From positions 33,748 through 97,747 of the forward strand of contig RDXX01000027.1 of the NCBI GenBank assembly GCA_004292955.1: DNA of 64,000 bases, written 5' to 3'. Numbering within the stretch: the stretch's first letter is position 1; each line of letters begins with the position of its first letter. This DNA is from Oscillatoriales cyanobacterium. Its GTDB lineage: Bacteria; Cyanobacteriota; Cyanobacteriia; Cyanobacteriales; Microcoleaceae. The notes beneath the pieces are model-generated. The model saw only the letters and a program-made list of their open reading frames with translations, was not told the origin of the DNA and ran no database searches. The position numbers and the translations under genes were made by a program. Below, piece after piece: positions 35,441 to 43,789 of this stretch.

Positions 35441-36484
35441 ATGGTTTTATATACAGAAAATGCCCAGCCTGAAGGCGAAAAATCATCGTCAGTGCTACTA
35501 GAAATGATGTATGGATTTAAAATATCCCAGGCTCTTTTTGTAGCGGCTAAACTGGAAATTGCAGATATTCTGAGTGATGGTTCTAAGACTGCTGATGAAC
35601 TTGCGGAAGCTGCTGGGGTAAATTCTCAGGGTATTTATCACCTGATGCGTATGCTAGTAAGTGTTGGTGTGTTTTCTATGGAAGATAATGATAAGTTTTG
35701 CTTGAATGCTCTGGGCAAACATCTCTTGACTGGTACTTCTGATTCTTTGCGAGGTACGGTTCTGGCAATGGGTGATGAACTATATCAGGGATGGGGGAAT
35801 TTATTGTACAGTATAAAGACGGGAGAAACGGCTTTTGAACATAGTTTTAAGATGAGTTTTTATAGCTATTTGACGCAGAATTCTGAGGCGGCTATAAATT
35901 TCAATGAGTGGATGAAGGAGACAACAAGGGAGTGGCTGCTTCCGGTGCTTGAAGCTTATGATTTTTCAGGATTTAAGACGCTTGTGGATGTTGGAGGGGG
36001 CATTGGAACTCTAACGGCTGTTATTCTGAATGCAAATCCCCAAATGCAAGCTATTTTGTTCGATCGCGAAGATGTTATTGTGGATGCACCTCAGGTTTTG
36101 CACGCGGCTGGAGTTGCAGATAGGTGTCAAGTAGTTGGAGGCAGCTTTTTTGAAGCGGTGCCGCGTGGTGGGGATCTTTACTTACTCTCTCGTGTCCTCC
36201 TGAATTGGGATGATGAGCGTGCTATTACAATTCTTAAAAATTGCTATCAAGCTATGACAGCTAACGATCGCCTGCTGATTGTTGATTTTATGTTGCCTTC
36301 AGGCAAAATGTCGCCTTTTATTGGTATGGGTAGCCTAACTTTGTTTGTGATAGGCGGTACTTTTATGCGGAGGGAAGATGAATTTTATCATTTGCTTTCC
36401 TCTGCTGGCTTTAAAGTGACTGATACGATCGCCACAAAAGGGCCTGCAAGTGCGATCGAGGCGGTAATAACCAATCCTAGTTAG
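35441..36484 (+). CDS. COMT-type O-methyltransferase with altered catalytic site
   Basis: 347 residues, S-adenosylmethionine-dependent small-molecule methyltransferase. An N-terminal winged-helix dimerisation domain (ILSDGSKTADELAEAAG, LMRMLVSVGVF) precedes the SAM fold (VDVGGGIGTLTAVIL). In the family a histidine in HDWDDERA acts as general base; here the stretch is LSRVLLNWDDERAI, so Leu replaces His. Some bacterial relatives also lack the histidine, so the gene need not be dead. AGGA (35431-35434) is placed six bases before the ATG. Its position directly after the NRPS-PKS suggests that it tailors that product, for example the beta-keto enol; this is inference. Confidence 0.88.
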   Translation: MVLYTENAQPEGEKSSSVLLEMMYGFKISQALFVAAKLEIADILSDGSKTADELAEAAGVNSQGIYHLMRMLVSVGVFSMEDNDKFCLNALGKHLLTGTSDSLRGTVLAMGDELYQGWGNLLYSIKTGETAFEHSFKMSFYSYLTQNSEAAINFNEWMKETTREWLLPVLEAYDFSGFKTLVDVGGGIGTLTAVILNANPQMQAILFDREDVIVDAPQVLHAAGVADRCQVVGGSFFEAVPRGGDLYLLSRVLLNWDDERAITILKNCYQAMTANDRLLIVDFMLPSGKMSPFIGMGSLTLFVIGGTFMRREDEFYHLLSSAGFKVTDTIATKGPASAIEAVITNPS

Positions 36485-36617
36485 CCACTCCTTTTATGAT
36501 TGGGCGGTTGAGACCGCTTGTGGACAAATGAAATGGGTGCATCTCACTTTGTACAAAGCAAAACTGAGATACTCTCAGCGAAGTCAGCCGACGCGGACTA
36601 ATGAGTGCGGACTTCCT

Positions 36618-37427
36618 TCAGTCTTGTTGGGTAGAAAACTGGCGGGCGCCGATCGCAGAAAAGGCGATCGCAGCCACCAACAAAACAGGTATGCTGTACC
36701 AAGGAAACTTGGCGATATCGTAAGCAGCAGCCCTCAATCCAATACTGGCATAAGTCAGCGGTAACAGATAAACTATCCCTTTCAGGGCTACTGGTAGCGA
36801 CGCGGGGTCGAAAAATGTCGCGCCCAAAAATGACATCGGAGTTATCAGAAAATTGTTGTACAATCCGACTGATTCGAGAGATTTTACGTTTAAACCCACT
36901 ATCACTCCCAGGCCCGCAAATACAGCGGAGTTGAGAATTATCACTAACAAAAATAGCGGATGCAAAAATACTAGCTTTTGAGTAAACACAACTGCTACTA
37001 AAATCACGGAAACCGAAGTTAGCAGTCCCCGCAGTATTCCGGCTAGCATTTTGCCTGCGTGCAAAGCTAGGGGGTGTATCGGCAGCAGTAGCAATTCCTC
37101 AAATGTTTTACTAAAAAGGCGTTCGCCACAAATAGAAAATACTGCGCCTGTAAAACTTACTGTCATCGATGAAAGTGCAACCATTCCCGGCAGCATGAAT
37201 TCTAGATAATTGCCACCAATTGCCGGTTTAGGCATGGAACTGCCCAACCCGAAACCAAAAGCTAGAATGTAAATTAATGGGGATGTTAAACCAGCAGCGG
37301 CAATTGGCAGGATTCGGACTCGCAAATCTAGCCATTCTCCCCAAAACACGGTCATTGTGTCTGTTAGTATAGTTTGAATTGAGTTTTGTTTCATGGTGGG
37401 CGAGGTGATTTGCATAATAGATATCAA
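36618..37427 (-). CDS. ABC-2 type transporter permease
   Basis: 269 residues with about six membrane helices (for example SPLIYILAFGFGLGSS, FMLPGMVALSSMTVSFTGAVF, LTSVSVILVAVVF and LFLLVIILNSAVFAGLGVIVGL). It resembles the NodJ/DrrB branch of ABC-2 permeases, including the conserved ERLFSKTFEELLLLPI cytoplasmic loop that meets the ATPase. The start could also be the ATG at 37394 (MKQNSIQ). No ATPase gene is nearby, so the partner must be encoded elsewhere. It points toward the methyltransferase from the opposite strand. It could export the NRPS-PKS product, or be unrelated. Confidence 0.88.
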   Translation of the reverse strand: MISIMQITSPTMKQNSIQTILTDTMTVFWGEWLDLRVRILPIAAAGLTSPLIYILAFGFGLGSSMPKPAIGGNYLEFMLPGMVALSSMTVSFTGAVFSICGERLFSKTFEELLLLPIHPLALHAGKMLAGILRGLLTSVSVILVAVVFTQKLVFLHPLFLLVIILNSAVFAGLGVIVGLNVKSLESVGLYNNFLITPMSFLGATFFDPASLPVALKGIVYLLPLTYASIGLRAAAYDIAKFPWYSIPVLLVAAIAFSAIGARQFSTQQD

Positions 37428-37466
37428 GTTCTGTTAATTAACGGGACTAATGACCGTAGTAAAATT

Positions 37467-37524
37467 GGTTTGTAGTGAGGACTTTAGTCCGCATCAAAAA
37501 GGACTAAAGTCCTCACTACAAACC
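37467..37524. repeat. Perfect 24-bp inverted repeat
   Basis: GGTTTGTAGTGAGGACTTTA then GTCC at 37467-37490, exact complement at 37501-37524, 10-base loop. Same family as the 44219-44434 array. It lies between divergent-spaced minus-strand genes and could terminate the HAD gene transcript. Confidence 0.8.
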
Positions 37525-37579
37525 TTTTGGATGGCGGGTAATTGACCGGACATGATTTTACATCTTGCTCATTATCCGG

Positions 37580-38299
37580 TTAAAAGGTTAAATAATCAAG
37601 GCTGCTGCACTGTTCTAATTTAGTTTCAGTTAAAGGCAATGTGCCGGATTCTACTTTTTCCTGTTCTCGGTTCAACCAAATTGCTTTTAAGCCTGCGGAT
37701 TTGGCGCCGCAATAATCGGCTTTGAAGCTGTCGCCGATATGCCAGACATTCTCGGCTGTGCAGTTGTGCTTTTGCAAAGCTGCGGTGAAAATTTCCGGCT
37801 GGGGTTTTGCTGCACCTACTTCGGTGGAAATTGTCACTGATGTGAAATATTCTGCTAAATTGAGTGCTTTTAATACTGGATAAAGTCGCGAGTCGAAATT
37901 CGAGACTACTGCTAATTCGATTCCTTGTTGCTGCCATTTATTTAATGCTGGGAATACGTCGGGATAGACGAACCAAGGTTCGGGGGTGGCAAAATGAGCG
38001 TAGAGTTCGGCAAAAAATTTGGGAAAGTCTGAAAATTGATTGAAAACGCCTGCTATTTGAAAAGCTTTTGCCGAAACTGCTAGCCACCACTCAAATTCTA
38101 GTTGGGGAATTTTTGCTGCTTCGATTCCTGGAAATGTCATCGGATTTGCTGAGGCGAAGCTTTGGTAAAATGCTGTATTTAAGTCTTTACTATTAACTGT
38201 TACTCCGAAGTTTTTGGCTAGTTTTGCGTAGACTTCGCCGACGCTACCGCGAACGTAAAATAGTGTGCCTGCTGCATCTAAAAAGATAGTTTTTGTCAT
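37580..38299 (-). CDS. HAD-superfamily hydrolase, REG-2-like
   Basis: 239 residues, the normal length. Haloacid-dehalogenase-type phosphatase of unknown substrate. Motif I is FLDAAGTLF (nucleophile Asp8; the second Asp is replaced by Ala, as in the REG-2/HDHD3-like group). Motif II VVSNFDSRL, motif III Lys in GAAKPQPEIF, motif IV HIGDSFKADYCGA. A cap domain lies between motifs I and II. Cytoplasmic. Downstream in its direction is the ABC-2 permease with about 150 bp between, including a hairpin, so co-transcription is doubtful. Confidence 0.88.
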   Translation of the reverse strand: MTKTIFLDAAGTLFYVRGSVGEVYAKLAKNFGVTVNSKDLNTAFYQSFASANPMTFPGIEAAKIPQLEFEWWLAVSAKAFQIAGVFNQFSDFPKFFAELYAHFATPEPWFVYPDVFPALNKWQQQGIELAVVSNFDSRLYPVLKALNLAEYFTSVTISTEVGAAKPQPEIFTAALQKHNCTAENVWHIGDSFKADYCGAKSAGLKAIWLNREQEKVESGTLPLTETKLEQCSSLDYLTF

Positions 38300-38323
38300 T
38301 GGTTAGAATGAATTTGAAAACGA

Positions 38324-38431
38324 GTATAGCCTTTCTCAAAAAGATGAGGTATAACTGGCAGATCGTATAACCGCTTAGACGTATAGGGCTCGCATCCCAA
38401 CAACGTCCGCGAATCTTTCTGAGAACCGCTA
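38324..38431. repeat. Element with TCTCAAAAAGATGAGGTA ends, left copy
   Basis: Begins TTTCTCAAAAAGATGAGGTA and ends GAATCTTTCTGAGAACCGCT with a REP-like GGGCTCGCATCCCAACAACG in the middle. A second copy is at 38753-38853. The two copies bracket the 69-bp tandem repeats. Confidence 0.6.
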
Positions 38432-38435
38432 TAAT

Positions 38436-38737
38436 ATAATACCGGGCGAAGGTCATTCGCGTCTACACAAACACTCACGTGCCTCCGCAGGTTGAAGAAT
38501 CAGAATCAGAATCAGAATCAGAATAATACCGGGCGAAGGTCATTCGCGTCTACACAAACACTCACGTGCCTCCGCAGGTTGAAGAATCAGAATAATACCG
38601 GGCGAAGGTCATTCGCGTCTACACAAACACTCACCTGCCTCCGCAGGTTGAAGAATCAGAATAATACCAGGCGAAGGTCATTAAGTTATTTTTTTCAGTC
38701 CGCGGAGGCGGACATCGTTTGTGTAGACGCGAATTCT
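38436..38737. repeat. Tandem 69-bp repeats closed by an inverted arm
   Basis: Copies start at 38436, 38523, 38592 and 38661 (each ATAATACC then GGGCGAAGGTCATTCGCGTC). The first is 18 bp longer because a hexamer ATCAGA is expanded. The fourth breaks off and runs into the reverse complement of the unit (TTCAGTCCGCGGAGGCGGAC ... GTGTAGACGCGAA, 38695-38732), giving a large potential hairpin. No unique spacers and no cas genes. Confidence 0.8.
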
Positions 38738-38752
38738 ATTCGTACGTCTTAT

Positions 38753-38853
38753 CTTTCTCAAAAAGATGAGGTATAACTGACAGCTTACATAACCGTTTAA
38801 ACCAAGAGGGCTGAAGCCCAACAACGTACCTCATCTTTCTGATAACCGCTATA
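38753..38853. repeat. Element with TCTCAAAAAGATGAGGTA ends, right copy
   Basis: TCTCAAAAAGATGAGGTATA at the left and TACCTCATCTTTCTGATAAC at the right form a terminal inverted repeat of about 16 bp. The centre holds a REP-like GAGGGCTGAAGCCCAACAAC. Same orientation as the copy at 38324-38431. Confidence 0.65.
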
Positions 38854-40047
38854 TTACTTTTTCAGCAACTCCTGAATCGGCTTGCTAATCCAGTTGAAAC
38901 CAACTTTTAGTTGGTGGTCAAATGTTGGCATTCGATAGAGATAGGCTAGGCGGCGTGCAATGTGTGCTAGTTGTCCGTCGAGTTTGATTCCTAAACCTGT
39001 CAGGGTGGCTTCGTCTATTCCTAATGTCATCATTTCTCCTAGCGGCTGGTACCGGAAAGGTAGTAATGGTCGATCGCTCAGGGATGCCCATATGTTCCAT
39101 GCCGTGTAGTCAGCTTGCTGGAATGCTGTTTGGGCTGTTCCGGGGACTTTTTGACCTGTTGCGTCGTGACATTCGGCTAAGTCTCCCAAGGCAAATATGT
39201 CTGGATGGTCGATGATTTGCATCTGGGAGTTAACTATTAATTGACCGCGGTGGTTTTGTTTCAGGGGGAGCGATCGCACTGCTTGACTAACTTGGGTTCC
39301 TACTGTCCACAATACTATGTCTACGGGAAGAACATCTAATTGTCCTTTGTAGAGTAAGGATATGGTGTCGGATTCGATCGCCTCTACTGCTGTTTCTAAG
39401 TCGATCCAGACTTTGCGTTTTTCTAATGCTTTGTTGGCGGCTTCGCGGTTGAACTCGGGTGATGTCCGCAAAATCGTGTCGCCTTGCTCGATTAATCGGA
39501 CGCGACCTTTGTCTCCGAGTCGATCGGCTAATTTACAAGCTAATTCTACTCCCGAATAACCGGCGCCGACGATCGCAATCCGAATTTTGTCGGGGTTGCT
39601 AGCTTCGAGAAACCGCAGTCTTTCTTCCAAGCGGTAGGCGTCGTCGAGGCTGCGGAAGGAATAAGCGTATTCAACGGCTCCTTTGACCATATCTAGGGGT
39701 GTTTCGCCACCTAAAGCTAATACTAGGCGATCGCACGGAATTTCTGGCCCGTCGTGCAACTGCACTCGCTTGGACTCCACATCGATGCCGGAGACAGTGC
39801 CTTGACAAAAGCGCACGCCTGTGTTTTGCAAGAGTTCCGCAAAGGGCGGCGCGATTTCCCAGGTTTGGAGTTCGCCGGTGAGGAGCTCGTACAGTAGGGG
39901 AACGAACAGGAAGCGATCGCGACGGTCAACTAGGACTATTTCGGGTTTTTCGGTTTTGGAGAAGGGTAACTGACTCAAGCGGAGGGCTGTGTGGAGTCCG
40001 CCGAAGCCTCCGCCGAGAATGCAAATCCGGGGTTGTTGTTGAGTCAT
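38854..40047 (-). CDS. ndbB: Type II NAD(P)H dehydrogenase, NdbB-like
   Basis: 397 residues from the ATG at 40047 (MTQQQPRICILGGGFGG). The open frame runs on to 40185, but the extra 46 residues are Pro/Ser-rich and precede the FAD motif, so I reject that start. Features: FAD-binding GGGFGGLHTALRL, NAD-binding IAIVGAGYSGVELACKL, and a C-terminal FAD motif DIFALGDLAECHD. These single-subunit flavoenzymes pass electrons from NAD(P)H to quinones at the membrane without pumping protons. The N-terminus resembles cyanobacterial NdbB (Slr1743), which reduces demethylphylloquinone in vitamin K1 synthesis. NdbA or NdbC cannot be excluded. Confidence 0.85.
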   Translation of the reverse strand: MTQQQPRICILGGGFGGLHTALRLSQLPFSKTEKPEIVLVDRRDRFLFVPLLYELLTGELQTWEIAPPFAELLQNTGVRFCQGTVSGIDVESKRVQLHDGPEIPCDRLVLALGGETPLDMVKGAVEYAYSFRSLDDAYRLEERLRFLEASNPDKIRIAIVGAGYSGVELACKLADRLGDKGRVRLIEQGDTILRTSPEFNREAANKALEKRKVWIDLETAVEAIESDTISLLYKGQLDVLPVDIVLWTVGTQVSQAVRSLPLKQNHRGQLIVNSQMQIIDHPDIFALGDLAECHDATGQKVPGTAQTAFQQADYTAWNIWASLSDRPLLPFRYQPLGEMMTLGIDEATLTGLGIKLDGQLAHIARRLAYLYRMPTFDHQLKVGFNWISKPIQELLKK

Positions 40048-40544
40048 GGTTTTTGTTTGAGGGCGATCGGTAGCAAGGCAACTTATCTTATTGTAACGAG
40101 AGTGGAGGATTGGGGGAGCGGGAGAGTCGGGGATTGCGGGATTGGGGGAGTTGGAGAATTGGAAAAATTTTCCCTGAACATCCATCCGTTACGGGTGCAT
40201 CTCTGTTTTGCTTTTAATAGTGCGAGCGTCCCCGCTCGCTTGGTTCTATAAGCAAGCGAGCGGGGACGCTCGCACTGTAAAAAGAAATGATTTTTACAAA
40301 AATGAGATGCTCCATCCGTTACATCCGTTACATCGGTTATACAATCCCTTGCCGAACAGCCTTCTGCCTTCTACATAATATCCTTGATTAGCTTTGCCTA
40401 TTATCCACCCTCAAATTTTTTGAATGTTCGGACAAGTAATTTTGTACTATATTAGTTGATAGCGTATTATTTCGCCAATTAAATTCACTTTTTATACAGC
40501 CATCTACTCTAACACTTGCCCCCGCAGTCACAAGTGAAAAAATC
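40048..40544. other. Divergent intergenic region
   Basis: About 500 bp between ndbB-like and the five-PAS kinase. It contains GGGGGAG/GGAGAG purine repeats (40108-40165), the perfect palindrome 40219-40276 and ATCCGTTAC triplets near 40180, 40313 and 40322. GGGTGCATCTCTGT at about 40194-40207 matches the predicted small-RNA units at 6 kb. The AT-rich last 150 bp is the probable kinase promoter. Confidence 0.5.
40219..40276. repeat. Perfect 23-bp inverted repeat
   Basis: AGTGCGAGCGTCCCCGCTCG then CTT at 40219-40241, with the exact reverse complement at 40254-40276 and a 12-base loop. GC-rich stem, no T-run. Confidence 0.8.
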
Positions 40545-43500
40545 ATGCAAATTTCCTCGAATTCTTCTAAAGTTAAGAATGGCGATCGCCATAACGAAGA
40601 CAGCTCATCTTTGTTAAGCAGCGAAGAACGATATAAAAATTTAGTAGCTAATATTCCCGGTGCTGTATACCGCTGCAACTGCGACTGGACGGGGCCCGAC
40701 GGCGAATTAATACGGACAATGGCGTTTTTGAGCGAGGCTGTTCAAGAAATATCTGGCTATCCATCATCTGATTTTATCAACGATCGCGTCCGTTCTTTTG
40801 CGAGCATCATCCATCCTCAAGACCGCAAAAATATGGAGGAGGCTCTCATAAAAAGTGTAGCAACTAGAACTCCGTATATCCTGGAATACCGCATTCTCCG
40901 GGCTGACGGCGAAATTAGCTGGGTTTACGAAAAAGGTCAAGCTGTCTGCTGCGAGGGGGATGAGGCTAGAGAAAGAAAAGAGGGACAAGGGGAAATAGAG
41001 GAATTTTTGTCGGGTGTAGTTTCGTCGGTTTCGCCGATCGCAAATTCTCTGTGTCAGGTTGTCTATCTCGACGGAGTGATTTTGGATATTACTGAGCGCA
41101 AGCGCGCTGAGGAAAAGCTGCGAAAGACTCAAGATTTTCTGAATGCGGTACTGCAAAATCTGCCGGTTAGCGTCTTTATTAAAGATGCCGTGGAACAAAG
41201 ATTTATTTATTGGAATGCTGCTAGCGAAGAATTGTTTGGCTATTCGAGGGACGAAGTGCTGGGAAATAATGCTGCTGACTTGTTGGAAGCAGATCAGGCA
41301 AATTACTTGCAAGCACAAGATTTAGAAGTATTTGCCACGGGAAAAGAGGTTGATATACCAGAAGAAATTATCCAACTTCCGCACCGGGGAAAACGGATTT
41401 TGCACACAAAAAAAGTTCCTTTGTTTGACGCTGATGGCGCGCCTAAGTACATTCTGGGTATTTCTCAAGATATTACCGAAAGCAAAAAAACTGAAACAGA
41501 ATTGTCGCGCTTGGCCATCGTGGCTCAAAAAACGCAAAATGGTGTGATTATTACTGATGCTCAAGGCTGCATTGAATGGGTGAATGAAGCATTTACTCGG
41601 ATTAGCGGTTACGTGTTAGAAGAAATGCTGGGAAAAAAACCGGGTGATGTGCTGCAAGGCCCTCAAACAGATCCATTAACTATTGCCCAATTGCGATCGG
41701 CTTTGGATAAAGGCGAGCCGTTTAATCAGGAAATTTACAATTACAGGAAGGATGGAAAGGGTTATTGGGTGGCGCTTTCGATCGCCCCGATTTATCGAGA
41801 AACCGGGGAACTTGAAGGTTTTATTGCGGTGGAAACTGATATTACCGATCGCAAACAAGCTACTGAATCTGTCAGGGAAAGCGAGAGTTATTACCGCTGC
41901 ATCGTCGAAACTGCTTCGGAGGGCGTTTGGATGTTTGACGCCGACAGCAGCACGACTTTTGCGAACTGTCGGATGGCCGAAATGCTGGGGTATACTGTGG
42001 AGGAAATGCTGGGGCGATCGCTATTTGAGTTTATCGATGACGAGGCTCGGGAAATAGCCGAAAGTTATGTGCAGCGCAGGCGGCAAGGCATTCGCGAACG
42101 CCACGATTTTCAGTTTACCCGCAAAGATGGCTCTCACTTGTGGGCGATCGTCTCAGCGACACCAATGTTCGACGCTGACGGCGAATTTGCGGGGGTTTTG
42201 CGGATGATTACCGATATTAGCGATCGCAAACAAGCCGAAGCAGAATTGCGCCAAACTCTCCAAGAATTAGAATTTGAAAAATTTGCCTTAGATCAATCGG
42301 CAATTGTCTCAAATACCAACGAATTCGGCGTTATTACCTACGTCAACGAGCAATTCTGCGAACTGTTTAAATATTCTCGGGAAGAATTGAACGGCAAAAC
42401 CCACAAACTTGTAAATTCCGGCTATCACCCAACTAATTTTTTCAAGCAGCTTTGGTCAACAATCCGCCAGGGAAATGTTTGGCGGGGAGAAATGAAAAAT
42501 CAAGCTAAAGACGGCAGATTATTCTGGTTGGATACTACGATTGTACCTTTCTTAAATTCTCGGGGAGAACCCCATCAATATGTAGCAATTCGCAAAGATA
42601 TTACCGATCGCAAACAAGCAGAAGAAGCTGTGCGGCTTTCCGAAAGTCAATTGAGGACTAAAAATGAAGAATTAGCGAAAGCCCTGCGGGACGTGCATAA
42701 AACTCAAAGCATGATGGTTCAAAATGAAAAAATGGTAAGTTTGGGGCAATTAGTAGCTGGCGTCGCTCACGAAATAAACAATCCAGTTAGCTTCATTTAC
42801 GGCAACGTCATGCACGCTGACGATTACTTTCAAGACTTGCTAAAAATGCTGCAACTTTACCAGCGCGAATACCCGGAACCAACAGAGGCAATTCGAGAAG
42901 AAATAGATGATATAGATTTGAAATTTCTGCTCAAAGATTTGCCAAAGCTATTAACTTCAATGAAAATGGGAGCCGAGCGAATTCGCCAGATTGTGCTGTC
43001 ACTGAAGAATTTCTCGCGATTGGATGAAGCAGAACAAAAACAGGTGGACATTCACGAAGGGATTGACAGCACTTTGTTGATTTTGCAGCACAGGCTGAAA
43101 GAAACGGCAGGACATCCGAAAATTACGCTGGTTAAAAAGTTCGGCAATTTGCCCCGCTTACAGTGTTATGCAGGACAGTTGAATCAGGTATTTATGAATA
43201 TTATTGGCAATGCAATTGATGCTTTGGAAGAGGCAATGGAAACCGGACAGTGGGGCGACGGGGAACAGGCGCCTATTCCTTCTTGTCCTTCGCCGACGCT
43301 GCGGATTTGTACTGAGGTAAAATATGAACAGGCTGCTGTTTGTGCTGATTCTATTCGCCGTCCTTCTCATATTGTGATTCGGATTGCTGACAACGGGCCG
43401 GGGATTCCGATAGATGTTCATGAAAGGCTGTTCGATCCGTTTTTTACTACGAAAGAACCGGGGAAAGGTACTGGCTTGGGGCTGTCTATCAGTTATCAAA

Positions 43501-43595
43501 TTGTGGTGGAAAAGCACGGCGGGCGGCTGAAGTGCAATTCTGCACCGGGTCAAGGTACGGAATTTGCGATCGAGATTCCTGTCGCTAGAAGTTAG
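40545..43595 (+). CDS. Five-PAS sensor histidine kinase
   Basis: 1016 residues, soluble. Five PAS/PAC units (about 25-185, 195-310, 320-440, 445-565 and 570-690, ending in DITERK/DITDRK-type motifs), a short coiled coil, and a kinase core with His742 in VAGVAHEINNPVSF, NQVFMNIIGNAIDALEE, DNGPGI and GTGLGLSISYQ. This core is clearly related to that of the multikinase at 18730-24408. The first PAS has about 36 extra residues (about 136-171; EARERKEGQGEIEE) before its closing YLDGVILDITERK, and another low-complexity insert lies just before DNGPGI. The signal is unknown and no receiver gene is adjacent. Confidence 0.92.
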   Translation: MQISSNSSKVKNGDRHNEDSSSLLSSEERYKNLVANIPGAVYRCNCDWTGPDGELIRTMAFLSEAVQEISGYPSSDFINDRVRSFASIIHPQDRKNMEEALIKSVATRTPYILEYRILRADGEISWVYEKGQAVCCEGDEARERKEGQGEIEEFLSGVVSSVSPIANSLCQVVYLDGVILDITERKRAEEKLRKTQDFLNAVLQNLPVSVFIKDAVEQRFIYWNAASEELFGYSRDEVLGNNAADLLEADQANYLQAQDLEVFATGKEVDIPEEIIQLPHRGKRILHTKKVPLFDADGAPKYILGISQDITESKKTETELSRLAIVAQKTQNGVIITDAQGCIEWVNEAFTRISGYVLEEMLGKKPGDVLQGPQTDPLTIAQLRSALDKGEPFNQEIYNYRKDGKGYWVALSIAPIYRETGELEGFIAVETDITDRKQATESVRESESYYRCIVETASEGVWMFDADSSTTFANCRMAEMLGYTVEEMLGRSLFEFIDDEAREIAESYVQRRRQGIRERHDFQFTRKDGSHLWAIVSATPMFDADGEFAGVLRMITDISDRKQAEAELRQTLQELEFEKFALDQSAIVSNTNEFGVITYVNEQFCELFKYSREELNGKTHKLVNSGYHPTNFFKQLWSTIRQGNVWRGEMKNQAKDGRLFWLDTTIVPFLNSRGEPHQYVAIRKDITDRKQAEEAVRLSESQLRTKNEELAKALRDVHKTQSMMVQNEKMVSLGQLVAGVAHEINNPVSFIYGNVMHADDYFQDLLKMLQLYQREYPEPTEAIREEIDDIDLKFLLKDLPKLLTSMKMGAERIRQIVLSLKNFSRLDEAEQKQVDIHEGIDSTLLILQHRLKETAGHPKITLVKKFGNLPRLQCYAGQLNQVFMNIIGNAIDALEEAMETGQWGDGEQAPIPSCPSPTLRICTEVKYEQAAVCADSIRRPSHIVIRIADNGPGIPIDVHERLFDPFFTTKEPGKGTGLGLSISYQIVVEKHGGRLKCNSAPGQGTEFAIEIPVARS

Positions 43596-43640
43596 CGGTA
43601 AAATTGGAAATTATGAGTTATAATTCCATAGATGCAGACG

Positions 43641-43767
43641 GCGGTTGAAACCGCGTCTATACAAACAATGTCCGCCTCCGCGGACTGAAGAAGATAATGT
43701 ATTTTAACCGCATTGCCTTCAACCCGCGGAGGCGGGTTTTGCTTGTATAGAAGCGGTTTCAACCGCC
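43641..43767. repeat. Large imperfect hairpin element
   Basis: Left arm 43641-43690 (GCGGTTGAAACCGCGTCTAT ... TCCGCCTCCGCGGACTGAAG) and right arm 43719-43767 (TTCAACCCGCGGAGGCGGGT ... AGCGGTTTCAACCGC) are near reverse complements. The arms share TCTA(C/T)ACAAAC and CCGCCTCCGCGG with the 38.4-38.7 kb repeats, so it is the same family. Confidence 0.75.
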
Positions 43768-43789
43768 CAGTTTTCTAGGTTATTGACTT

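Noticed and set aside
38436..38737. 69-bp tandem repeat as a CRISPR or a coding repeat (an open frame of 94 codons, Asn/Gln rich at its start)
   Set aside because: No spacers, and the frame is made by the hexamer expansion and repeat units only, with no ribosome site and no recognisable protein.
40048..40185. 46-residue N-terminal extension of the NdbB-like protein
   Set aside because: The extension is Pro/Ser rich, lies in repeat-containing intergenic DNA and precedes the FAD motif that normally begins a few residues after the start.
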